From Dechloromonas sp. H13 (GTDB lineage Bacteria > Pseudomonadota > Gammaproteobacteria > Burkholderiales > Rhodocyclaceae), in NCBI RefSeq assembly GCF_009469615.1, contig NZ_SSXX01000004.1, forward strand, positions 1 through 64,000: DNA of 64,000 nucleotides. Direction: 5' to 3'. A model generated the notes under the pieces. That model was not told the DNA's origin. It did no database searches and was given only the letters and a program-made list of their open reading frames with translations. Made by a program: the position numbers and the translations under genes. Positions 37,491 through 50,106 of this stretch are shown here, in pieces (the stretch's first letter is position 1; each line of letters opens with the position of its first letter).

Positions 37491-38171
37491 ATGCCCCTGC
37501 CGATGATCCATATCCCGCCGCCCTATGCTCCGCCGCCCGACGCGGGGCTCGACGTGCGCCATGTCGATGCCGCGCTGCTCGTCGTCGACAAGCCCTCGGG
37601 CCTGCTCTCGGTGCCCGGCCGCGGTCCGGGCATGGACGATAACCTGGCCCGCCGGGTGCGGGCGCGTTATCCGGAAGCCCTGACCGTGCACCGCCTCGAC
37701 ATGGATACCTCGGGCCTGCTGGTCATGGCGCGCACCGCCGAGGCGCACCGGGCGCTCGGCCGCCTGTTCGAGCTGCGCCGGGTGGACAAGGCGTACATCG
37801 CGGTTGTCGCCGGCCGGGTGGCGACGGCGGAATTCAGCATCGACCTGCCGCTGATCGTCGACTGGCCGAACCGGCCGCGCCAGATGGTCGACTTCGTTCG
37901 GGGAAAACCCGCACTGACGCACGTCAGCGTGCTGGCCTATGATGCCGCCAGCGACACGACGCGCGTGCGGCTGCGGCCGGAAACCGGGCGCTCGCACCAG
38001 TTGCGGCTGCATCTGCAGGCGATCGGCCACCCGATCCTCGGCGACGACCTCTATGCGCCGCCCGCGGTGCTGGCCAGCGCGCCGCGCCTGCTGCTGCATG
38101 CCGCCGCGCTGGCCTTCCCGCATCCGCTTGGCGGCGAACGGCTGGCGGTGACGAGCGCGCCGCCGTTCTGA
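37491..38171 (+). CDS. RluA-family pseudouridine synthase
   Basis: A 226-residue pseudouridine synthase with the catalytic Asp in [19 protein letters not shown] (about residues 64-82), an N-terminal [15 protein letters not shown] and [28 protein letters not shown]. The compact size without an S4 domain fits the RluA (23S position 746 and tRNA position 32) or related subgroup; the exact target is not fixed. ATG at 37491 or 37503 are both possible. Part of the 145-base gap before it may hold promoters for this gene and the divergent enoyl-CoA hydratase. Confidence 0.85.
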   Translation: MPLPMIHIPPPYAPPPDAGLDVRHVDAALLVVDKPSGLLSVPGRGPGMDDNLARRVRARYPEALTVHRLDMDTSGLLVMARTAEAHRALGRLFELRRVDKAYIAVVAGRVATAEFSIDLPLIVDWPNRPRQMVDFVRGKPALTHVSVLAYDAASDTTRVRLRPETGRSHQLRLHLQAIGHPILGDDLYAPPAVLASAPRLLLHAAALAFPHPLGGERLAVTSAPPF

Positions 38172-38254
38172 CGCGCCGCAACTGTCCGGCCGGCGACAGT
38201 CTGCGCACCGCGAAAGCGGCTACAGTCGCCGGAAACGAAAATACAGGAGACGAC

Positions 38255-40209
<1,955 letters not shown>

Positions 40210-40213
<4 letters not shown>

Positions 40214-41298
40214 CCCAGTTTCAGCAAGCGCCGGACCGGCCAGGCCAGCGTCGCGGTGATGCGCAGGCTGGCCGCCGGGCTTTCCACGTAGCGGTAGAAG
40301 AGGGCGGCGACGCCGATGCTGGCGGCCCAGGCGAGGGCGATGCCGAGTGCTGCGGTCGACGCCGAGGAGAGGCCGAATTTCGCATAGAGCCCGTTGGCCA
40401 GCAGGCAGATCGGGAAGTGCACCAGGAAGACCGAGAACGAGATGCGGCCAAGGTAGGCCAGCACGGCATTGTCCGGCCAGCGCTGGAGCAGGCCGCTGCG
40501 CTGGGCGAAGCCGAGGCCGAGCGCGACCGTCAGGGCCAGCGCGATGCGCAGGCGGAAGTCGACGACCAGGGCGAGGATGCCGACGGCGGCGATGACGCCC
40601 AGCCAGGCCGTCAGGCGGCCGCGCTGCGCAGCCCACCAGGCGGCGGCGCCGAGGCCGTAGGCGCCGAAGAAATAGAGCGCCCAGTTGTCCCACGACGCGT
40701 CGCGGTTGAACCACAGCAGCGAGGCGACGGCGAGCGCGCAGACGAGGGCCATCGCCAGGTGGCGCATGCCGCCGACCGCGCGGCCGGCCGCGCCGAGCCA
40801 GAGGAGGAAGGCCATCAGCGCGAAGAGCTGGAAGTCGATGGCGACGTACCAGACGCCGGCCGACAGCGAATCGAAGCCGAGCACGCCGTGCAGCAGGAAC
40901 AGGTGGGCGAGCCACTGCGCCAGCGTCGCGCGCGCCGGGATCGCCTCGTCGTCCATCCAGTGATCGGCGAGCGCCGCGCCGACGATGGCCAGCATGATGG
41001 CGGCCATGAAGGGAACGACCAGCCGCAGGTAGCGCTTCCAGATCAGGCCCAGCGGCTGCCCGGCGAGGCCGTCGCCCTGTGCCGACAGGCCGCGCGCGGC
41101 GAGAAAGCCGCCGATGACGAGGAAGACCTGGACCGCCATCCGCGCGTATTCGTAGAACCAGCCGGCGACGTCGGGCGCCGCCTGGTGCATGGCGACCGAC
41201 AGCGGGCCGTAGGCGGACAGGTGGTGCAGCACGATGAGCTGCGACGCGACGGCTTTCAGCGCGTCGATCAGCGGCATGCGGGCGGGCGGGTTGCTCAT
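40210..41298 (-). CDS. acyltransferase 3 family membrane protein
   Basis: A 362-residue protein with about 10 hydrophobic helices. The N-terminal [25 protein letters not shown] carries the His of acyltransferase-3 enzymes, and [18 protein letters not shown] plus [18 protein letters not shown] match later family positions. Such proteins O-acetylate extracellular polysaccharides, LPS or other envelope molecules. The substrate is unknown; the LPS cluster is far upstream. ATG at 41298 is chosen; a start 12 codons earlier lacks support. It overlaps the acetoacetyl-CoA synthetase stop by 4 bases. Confidence 0.83.
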
Positions 41299-41366
41299 GC
41301 TCCGGATGTTACCTTGATATGCTGCATCGCACAAAGAATATCATCTTGTTTTTGCGGGAATAGTTG

Positions 41367-42641
41367 TTAAACGAAGCGGGCGACGAAGGCGTTGACATGG
41401 CTTTCCGGCAGGTCGATCCAGACCCGGTGGCCGCTGCCCGGCGCGACGGCGACCGGCTGCCCGTCGGCATCCTCCATGCGCGCCGGCGTCCACGTGCGGT
41501 TGCCCGCCGGATGCACGCATTCGAGACGGTCGGTGGCGGTGAACCGGTTTTTGACCGCGATTTCCATCAGCCCGCGCGCTGCGTCGAAACGCACGGCGTC
41601 GCCGACGTACAGGCTGCGCTCCGATTCCGAATGGCCGCGCAGGTAGTTCTGGTAATCGGCGTCGTGGTGGCGCTGGTAGAAACCGTCGGTGTAGCCGCGG
41701 TTGGCCAGGCCTTCGAGTTCGCGCAGCAGTTGCGGGTCGAGCGGCTTGCCGGCAACGGCATCGTCGATCGCCTGGCGGTAGGTCTGGGCGGTGCGCGCGA
41801 CGTAGTAGGGGCTCTTGGTGCGGCCCTCGATCTTCAGCGAATCGACACCGATCTCGACCAGGCGCTGGACGTGCTCGAGGGCGCGCAGGTCCTTCGAGTT
41901 CAGGATGTAGGTGCCGTGCTCGTCTTCCTCGATCGGCATGAATTCGCCCGGACGCTGCTTTTCCTCGATGAGGATTTCCTGGTCGCGGTGCTGGTGGAAA
42001 TTCACCGGCTGCCCATCGGCGGTGCCGACCTTGTAGTCCCAGCGGCAGGAGTTGGTGCACGTGCCCTGGTTCGGGTCGCGGTGGTTGAAGTAGCCGGACA
42101 GCAGGCAGCGCCCGGAATAGGCGATGCACAGTGCGCCGTGCACGAAGACCTCGAGCTCGATGTCGGGGCACTGCTGGCGGATTTCGGCGACTTCGTCGAG
42201 CGACAGCTCGCGCGACAGGATGATGCGGTCGACGCCGATTTTCTGCCAGAAACGGACGGCCGCCCAGTTGACCGTGTTGGCCTGCACCGACAGGTGGATG
42301 ACCTGCTCGGGCCAGGTTTCGCGCACCATGTCGATCAGCCCGGGGTCGGACATGATCAGGGCGTCCGGCTTGAGGGCGACGACCGGCGCCATGTCGGCGA
42401 GGTAGGTCGCCAGCTTGGCGTTATGCGGAAAGATGTTGCTGACCACGAAGAACCGCTTGCCGGCGGCGCGCGCCTCGGCGATGCCCTCGCCCAGCTTGTC
42501 CAGCGAACCGAACTCGTTGTTGCGCACGCGCAGGCTGTAGCGCGGCTGGCCGGCGTAGATGGCGTCGGCGCCGAAGGCGAAGGCGGTGCGCATCATTTCG
42601 AGCGAACCGGCGGGAGCGAGGAGTTCGGGCGCCATGTGCAT
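41367..42641 (-). CDS. trhP: peptidase U32 family protein, tRNA 5-hydroxyuridine modification type (YegQ/TrhP)
   Basis: A 424-residue U32 family protein: ELLAPAGSLEMMRTAFAFGADAIYAG at the N-terminus, VHGALCIAYSGRCLLSGYF with GTCTNSCRWDY (the conserved Cys set), and YILNSKDLRALEHVQRLVEIGVDSLKIEGR. YegQ/TrhP proteins act with prephenate in forming 5-hydroxyuridine at the tRNA wobble position. It is divergent from rng with a 35-base gap. The second ATG at 42635 is also a possible start. Confidence 0.88.
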   Translation of the reverse strand: MHMAPELLAPAGSLEMMRTAFAFGADAIYAGQPRYSLRVRNNEFGSLDKLGEGIAEARAAGKRFFVVSNIFPHNAKLATYLADMAPVVALKPDALIMSDPGLIDMVRETWPEQVIHLSVQANTVNWAAVRFWQKIGVDRIILSRELSLDEVAEIRQQCPDIELEVFVHGALCIAYSGRCLLSGYFNHRDPNQGTCTNSCRWDYKVGTADGQPVNFHQHRDQEILIEEKQRPGEFMPIEEDEHGTYILNSKDLRALEHVQRLVEIGVDSLKIEGRTKSPYYVARTAQTYRQAIDDAVAGKPLDPQLLRELEGLANRGYTDGFYQRHHDADYQNYLRGHSESERSLYVGDAVRFDAARGLMEIAVKNRFTATDRLECVHPAGNRTWTPARMEDADGQPVAVAPGSGHRVWIDLPESHVNAFVARFV

Positions 42642-42676
42642 AGTAAAATGCTGAAAAACCGAGCATTTTACGCCCC

Positions 42677-44128
42677 ATGACCGAAGAGATACTGATCAAT
42701 TTCACCCCGCAGGAGACGCGCGTTGCCGTGATGCAACAAGGCGTCGTCCAGGAACTGCACATCGAGCGCACGGCCAGCCGCGGGCTGGTCGGCAACGTCT
42801 ATCTCGGGCGCATCGTGCGCATCCTGCCCGGCATGCAGTCGGCCTTCATCGATGTCGGGCTGGAACGCACCGCCTTCCTGCACGTCGCCGACATCTGGCA
42901 GCCGCGCGAGACGGCCACCGAGCGCCCCATCGAGCGCGTGCTTGCCGAAGGGCAGAGCATCGTCGTCCAGGTCGTCAAGGACCCGATCGGCACCAAGGGC
43001 GCCCGCCTGTCGACGCAGATTTCGATCGCCGGCCGCATGCTGGTCTACCTGCCGCAGGAAAAGCACATCGGGATCTCGCAGCGCATCGAGGCCGAGGCCG
43101 AGCGCGAGGCGCTGCGCGAAAAGATCACCCGCCTGGTGCCGGCCGACGAGCCGGGCGGCTTCATCGTCCGCACCATGGCCGAAAACGCCAGCGACGAGGA
43201 ATTCGCCACCGACATCGCCTACCTGCGCAAGACGTGGGGCGACATTCGCGACCGGGCGCGGGTTTCCGCGCCGCCGGCGGTGCTCTATCAGGAACTTTCC
43301 CTCGGCCAGCGCGTGCTGCGCGATTTCGTCAATCCGGAAACGCAGCGCATCGTCATCGACTCGCGCGAAAATTTCCAGAAGCTGATGAGCTTCGCCGAGG
43401 AATACACGCCGGCCGTGCAGCCGCTGCTCGACCACTACACCGGCCAGCGCCCGCTGTTCGACCTGCACGGCGTCGAGGAGGAAATCCAGAAGGCGCTCGC
43501 CCGCCGCGTCGACCTGAAGTCGGGCGGCTACCTGATCATCGACCAGACCGAGGCGATGACCACCATCGACGTCAACACCGGCGGCTTCGTCGGCGTGCGC
43601 AACTTCGACGACACCATCTTCAAGACCAACCTCGAGGCGGCGGTCACCATCGCCCGCCAGCTGCGCCTGCGCAACCTCGGCGGCATCATCATCGTCGATT
43701 TCATCGACATGGAGAACGAAGAGCACAAGGCGGCCGTGCTCGACGAGTTCAACAAGGCCCTGGCGCGCGACCACACGCGGTTGACGGTCAACGGCTTTAC
43801 GGCGCTGGGCCTGGTCGAGATGACGCGCAAGCGCACCCGCGAGTCGCTCGCCCACGTCCTGTGCCAGCCGTGCCCGACCTGCGGCGGGCGTGGTGAGGTC
43901 AAGACGGCACGCACCGTCGCCTACGAAATCCTGCGCGAACTGCTGCGCGAAGCGCGCCAGTTCAACGCCCGCGAATACCGCGTCCTCGCCGGCCCGGCCG
44001 TGGTCGACCTGTTCCTCGACGAGGAATCGCAGGCGCTGGCCATGCTCTCCGACTTCATCGAAAAGCCCGTATCCCTGCAATCGGAACCGAGCTATTCACC
44101 CGAGCAATACGACATCGTGCTGATGTAG
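42677..44128 (+). CDS. rng: ribonuclease G
   Basis: A 483-residue RNase E/G family endonuclease lacking the long C-terminal scaffold of RNase E. It has the S1-domain start GNVYLGRIVRILPGMQSAFIDVG, LFDLHGVEEEIQKAL, the metal-binding aspartates in TIDVNTGGFVG and IIIVDFIDMENE, and the zinc-link CQPCPTCGGRGEVK. It processes the 5' end of 16S rRNA and degrades some mRNAs. In many proteobacteria rng follows maf; here maf is 8 kb upstream. Confidence 0.93.
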   Translation: MTEEILINFTPQETRVAVMQQGVVQELHIERTASRGLVGNVYLGRIVRILPGMQSAFIDVGLERTAFLHVADIWQPRETATERPIERVLAEGQSIVVQVVKDPIGTKGARLSTQISIAGRMLVYLPQEKHIGISQRIEAEAEREALREKITRLVPADEPGGFIVRTMAENASDEEFATDIAYLRKTWGDIRDRARVSAPPAVLYQELSLGQRVLRDFVNPETQRIVIDSRENFQKLMSFAEEYTPAVQPLLDHYTGQRPLFDLHGVEEEIQKALARRVDLKSGGYLIIDQTEAMTTIDVNTGGFVGVRNFDDTIFKTNLEAAVTIARQLRLRNLGGIIIVDFIDMENEEHKAAVLDEFNKALARDHTRLTVNGFTALGLVEMTRKRTRESLAHVLCQPCPTCGGRGEVKTARTVAYEILRELLREARQFNAREYRVLAGPAVVDLFLDEESQALAMLSDFIEKPVSLQSEPSYSPEQYDIVLM

Positions 44129-44147
44129 GCACAGAAGGAGACCACCC

Positions 44148-45023
44148 GTGACCCCCGATCCCGAATTCGCCAGCCTTGTCCCCGCGCAGTCCTTCACCCG
44201 GCGCAGCTTCATGGTCACCAGCCTCGGCGCCGGCTTCGCGCTCGCCGTGCAGCCGGTCATGGCGCAGACGGCGATCAGGACCGACGACGCCGGCCTGCTG
44301 GCCGGGGAGATCAAGGTGCCGGTCAGCGATGGCGAAATGGTGGCCTATCGCGCCGTGCCCAAGGGAGCGGTCAAGCCGCCTGTGATCCTCGTCGTTTCGG
44401 AGATTTTCGGGGCGCATGAATACATCAGGGACGTCTGCCGGCGCCTCGCCAGGCTAGGCTATTGCGCCATCGCCCCCGAGCTCTTCGCGCGCCTCGGCGA
44501 TCCGCGCCAGTTGGCGGGCGTCGCCGACATTCTCGCCCGGATCACCAGCCGGACGCCGGACGCTCAGGTCATGAGCGACCTCGACGCTACCGTCGCGTGG
44601 GCGAAAGGCAAGGGCGCCGACACCGACCGGCTGGGCATCACCGGCTTCTGCTGGGGCGGTCGCATCACCTGGCTGTATTGCGCGCACAACCCCCAGGTCA
44701 AGGCCGGGGTGGCGTGGTACGGGCGTCTGGTCGGCGAGGTCAGCGAAATGACGCCGCGGCATCCCATCGACGTGACCGGATCGCTGCTGGCGCCGGTCCT
44801 CGGGCTCTATGGCGGACTCGATACCGGCATTCCGCTCGAGAGCGTCGAAGCGATGGAGAAAGCGCTCCAATCCGGCAGCGCCGCGGCGCGCAAGTCGGAA
44901 ATCCAGGTCTACGACAACGCGCCACATGCCTTTCACGCCGACTATCGGCCCAGTTTCCGCAAGGAAGACGCCGAGGATGGCTGGCGGCGAATGCTGGCCT
45001 GGTTTGCCACGATGAAAGCCTGA
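44148..45023 (+). CDS. dienelactone hydrolase family protein with a Tat-type signal
   Basis: A 291-residue alpha/beta hydrolase. An N-terminal twin-arginine-like signal (FTRRSFMVTSLGAGFALAVQ) is followed by ILVVSEIFGAHEYIRDVCRRLA. The Cys nucleophile is in LGITGFCWGGRITWLY (about residues 161-176), the Asp in LGLYGGLDTGIP and the His in NAPHAFHADYRP. These match the Cys-Asp-His triad of dienelactone hydrolases, here probably exported to the periplasm. The natural ester is unknown. Start is GTG with AAGGAG upstream, 19 bases after rng. Confidence 0.85.
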   Translation: MTPDPEFASLVPAQSFTRRSFMVTSLGAGFALAVQPVMAQTAIRTDDAGLLAGEIKVPVSDGEMVAYRAVPKGAVKPPVILVVSEIFGAHEYIRDVCRRLARLGYCAIAPELFARLGDPRQLAGVADILARITSRTPDAQVMSDLDATVAWAKGKGADTDRLGITGFCWGGRITWLYCAHNPQVKAGVAWYGRLVGEVSEMTPRHPIDVTGSLLAPVLGLYGGLDTGIPLESVEAMEKALQSGSAAARKSEIQVYDNAPHAFHADYRPSFRKEDAEDGWRRMLAWFATMKA

Positions 45024-45086
45024 GTCCTCTTCGGCGGAGCGCCGCTTCGTGCTACGCTTCGCCGCCTGAAAAAATCCCGCCCGATC

Positions 45087-45509
45087 ATGACTGCCGACGA
45101 CCAGAAAACCGATTCGACCGCCGATGCGCGTATCCTGCTCAAGGACCTGCAAACCCGCTTCGACGTCTTCCGCAACTTCAGCCCGCTGGCGATCGGCATC
45201 GACAAGCAGGTGCTGGCCCAGCAGCCGGAAGTGAGCCGCAAGGCGCTGCGCCTTGCCCTGCGCAGCCATACGATGTCGACGCGCTACCTGAAGGAAATGG
45301 AAAAGAACGCCGTCCGCCTAAACCTGGACGGTACGGCGGCCGGCGAAGTCACGGAAGAGGCGCGTACCCACTCCGCCGACCTGTTGCGCGAACGCTTCAA
45401 GAAGCAGGCCGAACAGCGCAAGGCCCAGGAAGCCGAGGCCAAGGCCGAAGCGCGCCGCCTGGAAAAGCTCAACCAGCTCACCGAGAAATTCGGGCGCAAG
45501 GCGAGATAA
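45087..45509 (+). CDS. proQ: ProQ/FinO domain RNA-binding protein
   Basis: A 140-residue basic protein with a ProQ/FinO fold: LKDLQTRFDVFRNFSPLAIGIDKQVLAQQ, then VSRKALRLALRSHTMSTRYLKEM. A charged, probably coiled C-terminal tail (KKQAEQRKAQEAEAKAEARRLEKL) follows. It lacks the C-terminal Tudor-like domain of E. coli ProQ, as is usual for short betaproteobacterial members. Such proteins bind structured small RNAs and mRNA 3' ends as global RNA chaperones. A palindromic terminator lies 25 bases after the stop. Confidence 0.87.
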   Translation: MTADDQKTDSTADARILLKDLQTRFDVFRNFSPLAIGIDKQVLAQQPEVSRKALRLALRSHTMSTRYLKEMEKNAVRLNLDGTAAGEVTEEARTHSADLLRERFKKQAEQRKAQEAEAKAEARRLEKLNQLTEKFGRKAR

Positions 45510-45533
45510 GGCGTTCGGAGGGCTGTAAACGGA

Positions 45534-45561
45534 AAAGGCCTGCGCCGAAGCGCAGGCCTTC
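45534..45561. terminator. bidirectional intrinsic terminator between proQ and the tRNA-Lys genes
   Basis: AAGGCCTGCGC (45535-45545) and GCGCAGGCCTT (45550-45560) form a perfect 11-base stem with a 4-base loop. It lies between convergent transcripts (proQ plus, tRNAs minus). T-runs are short, so termination strength is uncertain. Confidence 0.75.
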
Positions 45562-45567
45562 GCATTC

Positions 45568-45643
45568 TGGTGGGGCGTCACAGATTCGAACTGTGGACCT
45601 ACGGATTAAGAGTCCGCTGCTCTACCAACTGAGCTAACGCCCC
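45568..45643 (-). tRNA. tRNA-Lys (anticodon CTT)
   Basis: The 76-base cloverleaf starts GGGGCGTTAGCTCAGTTGGT. It has an anticodon loop CTCTTAA (anticodon CTT), the T-loop GTTCGAATC, acceptor end ACGCCCC and an encoded A-CCA. It is the second of two lysine tRNAs on this transcript, 20 bases after the first. Confidence 0.96.
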
Positions 45644-45663
45644 AGAATTTCCCATTGACGACT

Positions 45664-45739
45664 TGGTGGGTCGGCCGAGATTCGAACTCGGGACCAACGG
45701 ATTAAAAGTCCGCTGCTCTACCGACTGAGCTACCGACCC
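45664..45739 (-). tRNA. tRNA-Lys (anticodon TTT)
   Basis: The 76-base cloverleaf starts GGGTCGGTAGCTCAGTCGGT. It has the anticodon loop CTTTTAA (anticodon TTT), T-loop GTTCGAATC, acceptor end CCGACCC and encoded A-CCA. The D-arm and anticodon arm are almost identical to the neighbouring CTT gene, so the pair arose by duplication. A consensus promoter lies 15 bases upstream. Confidence 0.96.
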
Positions 45740-45754
45740 GACCTGGGAGCGCGG

Positions 45755-45783
45755 ATTATAGGGATGGTCGGATGGACTGTCAA
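45755..45783 (-). promoter_or_regulatory. consensus sigma70-like promoter of the tRNA-Lys pair
   Basis: On the minus strand TTGACA (45783-45778), a 17-base spacer and TATAAT (45760-45755). Both hexamers match the sigma70 consensus exactly, as expected for a strongly expressed stable RNA operon. Confidence 0.88.
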
Positions 45784-45927
45784 CGAAGTGGAGGTCGCAA
45801 ATGGCCTGCGCTTGGCGCATCAAGGGCTTGCACCGTGGTGAATTTGCCCGGATGTCATCTAGAATGGACACCGTTCGAGGATGCCTGCCCGGACTTCGAC
45901 ATGTTCCCCACTTGACGGAGAAGAAAG

Positions 45928-46752
45928 ATGAACAAAGATGACATCTCGCGCTATCAGGATCTGCTCCTGACGACCGCGACCGACCTTGGTCTGAAGATTC
46001 TGGCGGCGATCGCCTTCTGGGTGATCGGTCGCTGGTTGATCGGCGTCGCAGTGAATATGGTGCGCGCCTCGCTCGAGCGCCAGCAGGTCGATCCGACGGT
46101 GCTGCGCTATCTCGGTTCGGTGATCACCGTGACCCTGAACGTCCTGCTGGTGGTCGGCATCCTGGGGTATTTCGGGGTACAGACGACGACCTTCGCGGCC
46201 TTGATCGCGGCGGCAGGTGTCGCGATCGGCATGGCGTGGTCGGGCCTGCTCGCCCATTTCGCCGCCGGTGCCTTCCTGGTGGTGCTGCGGCCGATGAAGG
46301 TCGGCGATTTCGTGAATGTCGCCGGCGTGACAGGCACCGTGACCGAACTCGGTCTGTTCACGACGGTGATCAACACGCCGGACAACGTGCAGACCATCAT
46401 CGGCAACAACAAGATTTTCAGCGACACGATCCAGAACTTCACCCACAACCCGTTCCGTCGCGTCGACCTGAAGTGCCAGCTGTCGGGAGCGGCCGATCAC
46501 CAGGCGGCGATGCAACTGCTGCGCGAAAAGATCGCGGCGATTCCGAACGTGCTGGCCGAGCCGAAGGTGGACGTCGAGATTCTCGAATTCACGCTGGTCG
46601 GCCCGGTGCTGGCGGTGCGTCCGTATTGCCACAACGACAATTACTGGCAGGTCTATTTCGATACCAACAAGGTGATCCGCGAATCCCTGGCCGCCGCCGG
46701 CTTCCCGGCACCGATGCCGGCGCAGAACGTGATTGTCACGCAGGCCGCCTGA
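45928..46752 (+). CDS. mscS: small-conductance mechanosensitive channel (MscS family)
   Basis: A 274-residue protein with three N-terminal membrane helices. The pore helix has the Gly/Ala-rich LIAAAGVAIGMAWSGLLAHFAAGAFL (about residues 91-116), followed by the beta domain RPMKVGDFVNVAGVTGTVTELGLFTT and NNKIFSDTIQNF. The length is close to E. coli MscS. The channel opens under membrane tension to release solutes in hypo-osmotic shock. AGGAG-like GACGGAGAAG precedes the ATG. A terminator follows the stop. Confidence 0.93.
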   Translation: MNKDDISRYQDLLLTTATDLGLKILAAIAFWVIGRWLIGVAVNMVRASLERQQVDPTVLRYLGSVITVTLNVLLVVGILGYFGVQTTTFAALIAAAGVAIGMAWSGLLAHFAAGAFLVVLRPMKVGDFVNVAGVTGTVTELGLFTTVINTPDNVQTIIGNNKIFSDTIQNFTHNPFRRVDLKCQLSGAADHQAAMQLLREKIAAIPNVLAEPKVDVEILEFTLVGPVLAVRPYCHNDNYWQVYFDTNKVIRESLAAAGFPAPMPAQNVIVTQAA

Positions 46753-46770
46753 GCGCCGCGGGCCCAAGAC

Positions 46771-46799
46771 AAAAGCCCGCGAAAACGCGGGCTTTTTTC
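46771..46799 (+). terminator. intrinsic terminator after mscS (usable on both strands)
   Basis: AGCCCGCG (46774-46781) pairs with CGCGGGCT (46786-46793) and is followed by TTTTTC; the complementary strand has TTTTGTC after the stem. It separates mscS from the convergent metF. Confidence 0.85.
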
Positions 46800-46821
46800 A
46801 TGTCGACCGCAACCGGTGGCG

Positions 46822-47646
46822 TCAGCCGAGGCGACGGCAGATTTCGGTGGTCAGCGCCGACTGGTTCATGGAATAGAAGTGCAGCCCCGGGGCGCCACCC
46901 CTGAGCAGGCGTTCGCACAGTTCGGTAACGACATCGAGGCCGAAGGCGCGGATGGAATCGCTATCGTCGCCGTAGCTTTCAAACTTCTTGCGCATCCAGC
47001 GCGGGATTTCGGCGCCGCAGGCATCTGAAAAACGCGCCAGCTTGGTGAAGCCGACGATCGGCATGATGCCGGGGACGATCGGCACCTCGACGCCGAGCGC
47101 CTGCGCTTCATCGACGAAGTGGAAGTAGGCGTCGGCGTTGTAGAAATACTGGGTGATCGCCGAATTGGCACCGGCCTTGACCTTGCGCGCGAAGGCGTCG
47201 AGGTCGTCTTTCGGGCTGCGCGCTTGCGGGTGCCATTCCGGGTAGGCGGCGACTTCGATGCTGAACCAGTCGCCGGTTTCGGTGCGGATGAACTCGACCA
47301 GCTCGTTGGCGTAGCGGAATTCACCGGTTTCGGCCATGCCCGAAGGCAGGTCGCCGCGCAGCGCGACGGTGCGTTTGATGCCGGCCGCCTTGTATTCGTT
47401 CAGGATCTCGCGGATGTTGGCGCGCGTCGAGCCGATGCACGACAGGTGCGGGGCGGCGTCGTAGCCTTCGGCGGCGATTTCCTTGACGACGGCGAAGGTG
47501 CGCTCGCGGGTCGAGCCGCCGGCGCCGAAGGTGACCGAGAAGAAGGTCGGCTTCAGTTCCGCCAGCCGGGCACGGGTGGCGCGCAGCTTGTCGACGCCTT
47601 CCGGCGTTTGCGGCGGGAAAAACTCGATGGAGATTTCAGGTTTCAT
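46822..47646 (-). CDS. metF: 5,10-methylenetetrahydrofolate reductase MetF
   Basis: A 274-residue FAD enzyme of the TIM-barrel type: ISIEFFPPQTPEGVDKL (catalytic Glu in the N-terminal EFFPP), FFSVTFGAGGSTRERT, PHLSCIGSTRANIREIL, VALRGDLPSG, AGANSAITQYFYNADAYF and VPGIMPIVGF. It supplies 5-methyltetrahydrofolate for methionine synthesis. The ATG overlaps the tlyA-like stop by 4 bases. It is third in the ahcY-tlyA-metF run behind the SAH riboswitch, so methyl supply is tied to SAH level. Confidence 0.95.
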   Translation of the reverse strand: MKPEISIEFFPPQTPEGVDKLRATRARLAELKPTFFSVTFGAGGSTRERTFAVVKEIAAEGYDAAPHLSCIGSTRANIREILNEYKAAGIKRTVALRGDLPSGMAETGEFRYANELVEFIRTETGDWFSIEVAAYPEWHPQARSPKDDLDAFARKVKAGANSAITQYFYNADAYFHFVDEAQALGVEVPIVPGIMPIVGFTKLARFSDACGAEIPRWMRKKFESYGDDSDSIRAFGLDVVTELCERLLRGGAPGLHFYSMNQSALTTEICRRLG

Positions 47647-48464
47647 TTGTTCAACCAGATGAAGAATTCGCGGTTGCCGTCACCGCCGGCGATCGAGCTC
47701 GGCAGCCAGGCGCGGACGGTCAGGCCGAGGCTGGCGGCGCATCGGCGCAGCTTCGCTTCGACCTCGTGATACAGCGCCGGGTCGCGGACGATGCCACCCT
47801 TGCCGAGCTTGCCGGGGCCGACCTCGAACTGCGGCTTGACGAGCAGCAGCAGGTCGCCGTGTGCCGCCAGCAGTGCCGGCAGTTGCGGCAGGATCAGCGT
47901 CAGCGAGATGAAGGAGAGGTCGCCGACGATCAGGTCGAAGCCGGCCGCGGGAAAGGCCGGGCCGAGATCGGTGGCGGTCAGGGCGCGGCAGTTGATGCCC
48001 TCGAAGGCGGTGATCGCCGGGTCGCCGCGCAGCTGCGGATGCAGCTGGTCGTGGCCGACATCGACACCGACCACGTGGCGGGCCCCGGCCTGCAGCAGGC
48101 AGTCGGTAAAGCCGCCGGTGGACTGGCCGACATCGAGACACTGCTTGCCGCCGACCGTCAGGCCGGTCTGCGCCAGGGCGCCGGCCAGCTTGAGGCCGCC
48201 GCGCGAGACGTAGTGGGCCGCCGGGTCGGCGGTTACGGTCAACGGGGTATCGTCGGGCAAATCCATCGCCGGCTTGCTGATCGTCCCGCCGGCCCAGCTG
48301 ACCCGGCCTTCCTTGATCAGCCACTGGGCGGCGGTGCGCGACGGGGCCAGGTTCCGGGCAACGAGCAGGGCATCCGCCCGCGACACCCCGGCGGTCCGTT
48401 GGTGCGACGGCTCGCGGGGCGGGCGCGGCTTTTTCTGCCGCGCGTGGAAGGAGTTCATGCTCAT
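47643..48464 (-). CDS. tlyA: TlyA family rRNA (cytidine-2'-O)-methyltransferase / hemolysin-like protein
   Basis: A 273-residue protein with an N-terminal S4 RNA-binding domain (SRADALLVARNLAPSRTAAQ, then IKEGRVSW) and an FtsJ-like methyltransferase domain. The SAM motif is CLDVGQSTGGFTDCLLQAGA (about residues 109-128), followed by DLIVGDLSFISL and LLVKPQFEVG. TlyA homologs 2'-O-methylate rRNA; the exact sites here are unknown. It lies between ahcY and metF, a common betaproteobacterial arrangement. Start at 48464 or two codons later. Confidence 0.87.
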   Translation of the reverse strand: MSMNSFHARQKKPRPPREPSHQRTAGVSRADALLVARNLAPSRTAAQWLIKEGRVSWAGGTISKPAMDLPDDTPLTVTADPAAHYVSRGGLKLAGALAQTGLTVGGKQCLDVGQSTGGFTDCLLQAGARHVVGVDVGHDQLHPQLRGDPAITAFEGINCRALTATDLGPAFPAAGFDLIVGDLSFISLTLILPQLPALLAAHGDLLLLVKPQFEVGPGKLGKGGIVRDPALYHEVEAKLRRCAASLGLTVRAWLPSSIAGGDGNREFFIWLNK

Positions 48465-48554
48465 TTTCGGCTGTGGGTCATTGGTTGCCGGTCATTGGCG
48501 AAAGCCGTGAGTTGCCGCTGGCCGGCTAATGGCTAACGACCGGCGACCAGTAAC

Positions 48555-49955
<1,401 letters not shown>

Positions 49956-50039
49956 AGCAAGCTCCTGATGAACTGTGGCCGGGAGAGGGAGGGGGCAGAT
50001 CCGGCTCACCCGCCACCCCGTGCCCGGCACGGGTTAAAG

Positions 50040-50100
50040 GGGTGAGCGCCGTTGCAAACCGAGCCTGAGGGAAACTTCCCCTGCAGCGCTCCTCGGTAGG
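50040..50100 (-). promoter_or_regulatory. SAH riboswitch upstream of ahcY-tlyA-metF
   Basis: The minus-strand RNA starts CCTACCGAGGAGCGCTGCAG, then GGGGAAGTTTCCCTCAGGCTCGG. P1 pairs CCGAG with CTCGG; the small internal stem is GGGGAA with TTTCCC; GAGCGC in the core can pair with GCGCTC just downstream, as in the known SAH riboswitch pseudoknot. The GAGGAGCGCTGC core is the hallmark of this class. Binding of S-adenosylhomocysteine activates expression of the methyl-cycle genes. Confidence 0.92.
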
Positions 50101-50106
50101 TCGCGG

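Noticed and set aside
45599-45871. 90-codon minus-strand frame across the two tRNA-Lys genes
   Set aside because: It is made of tRNA sequence; both cloverleaves with encoded CCA explain the region.
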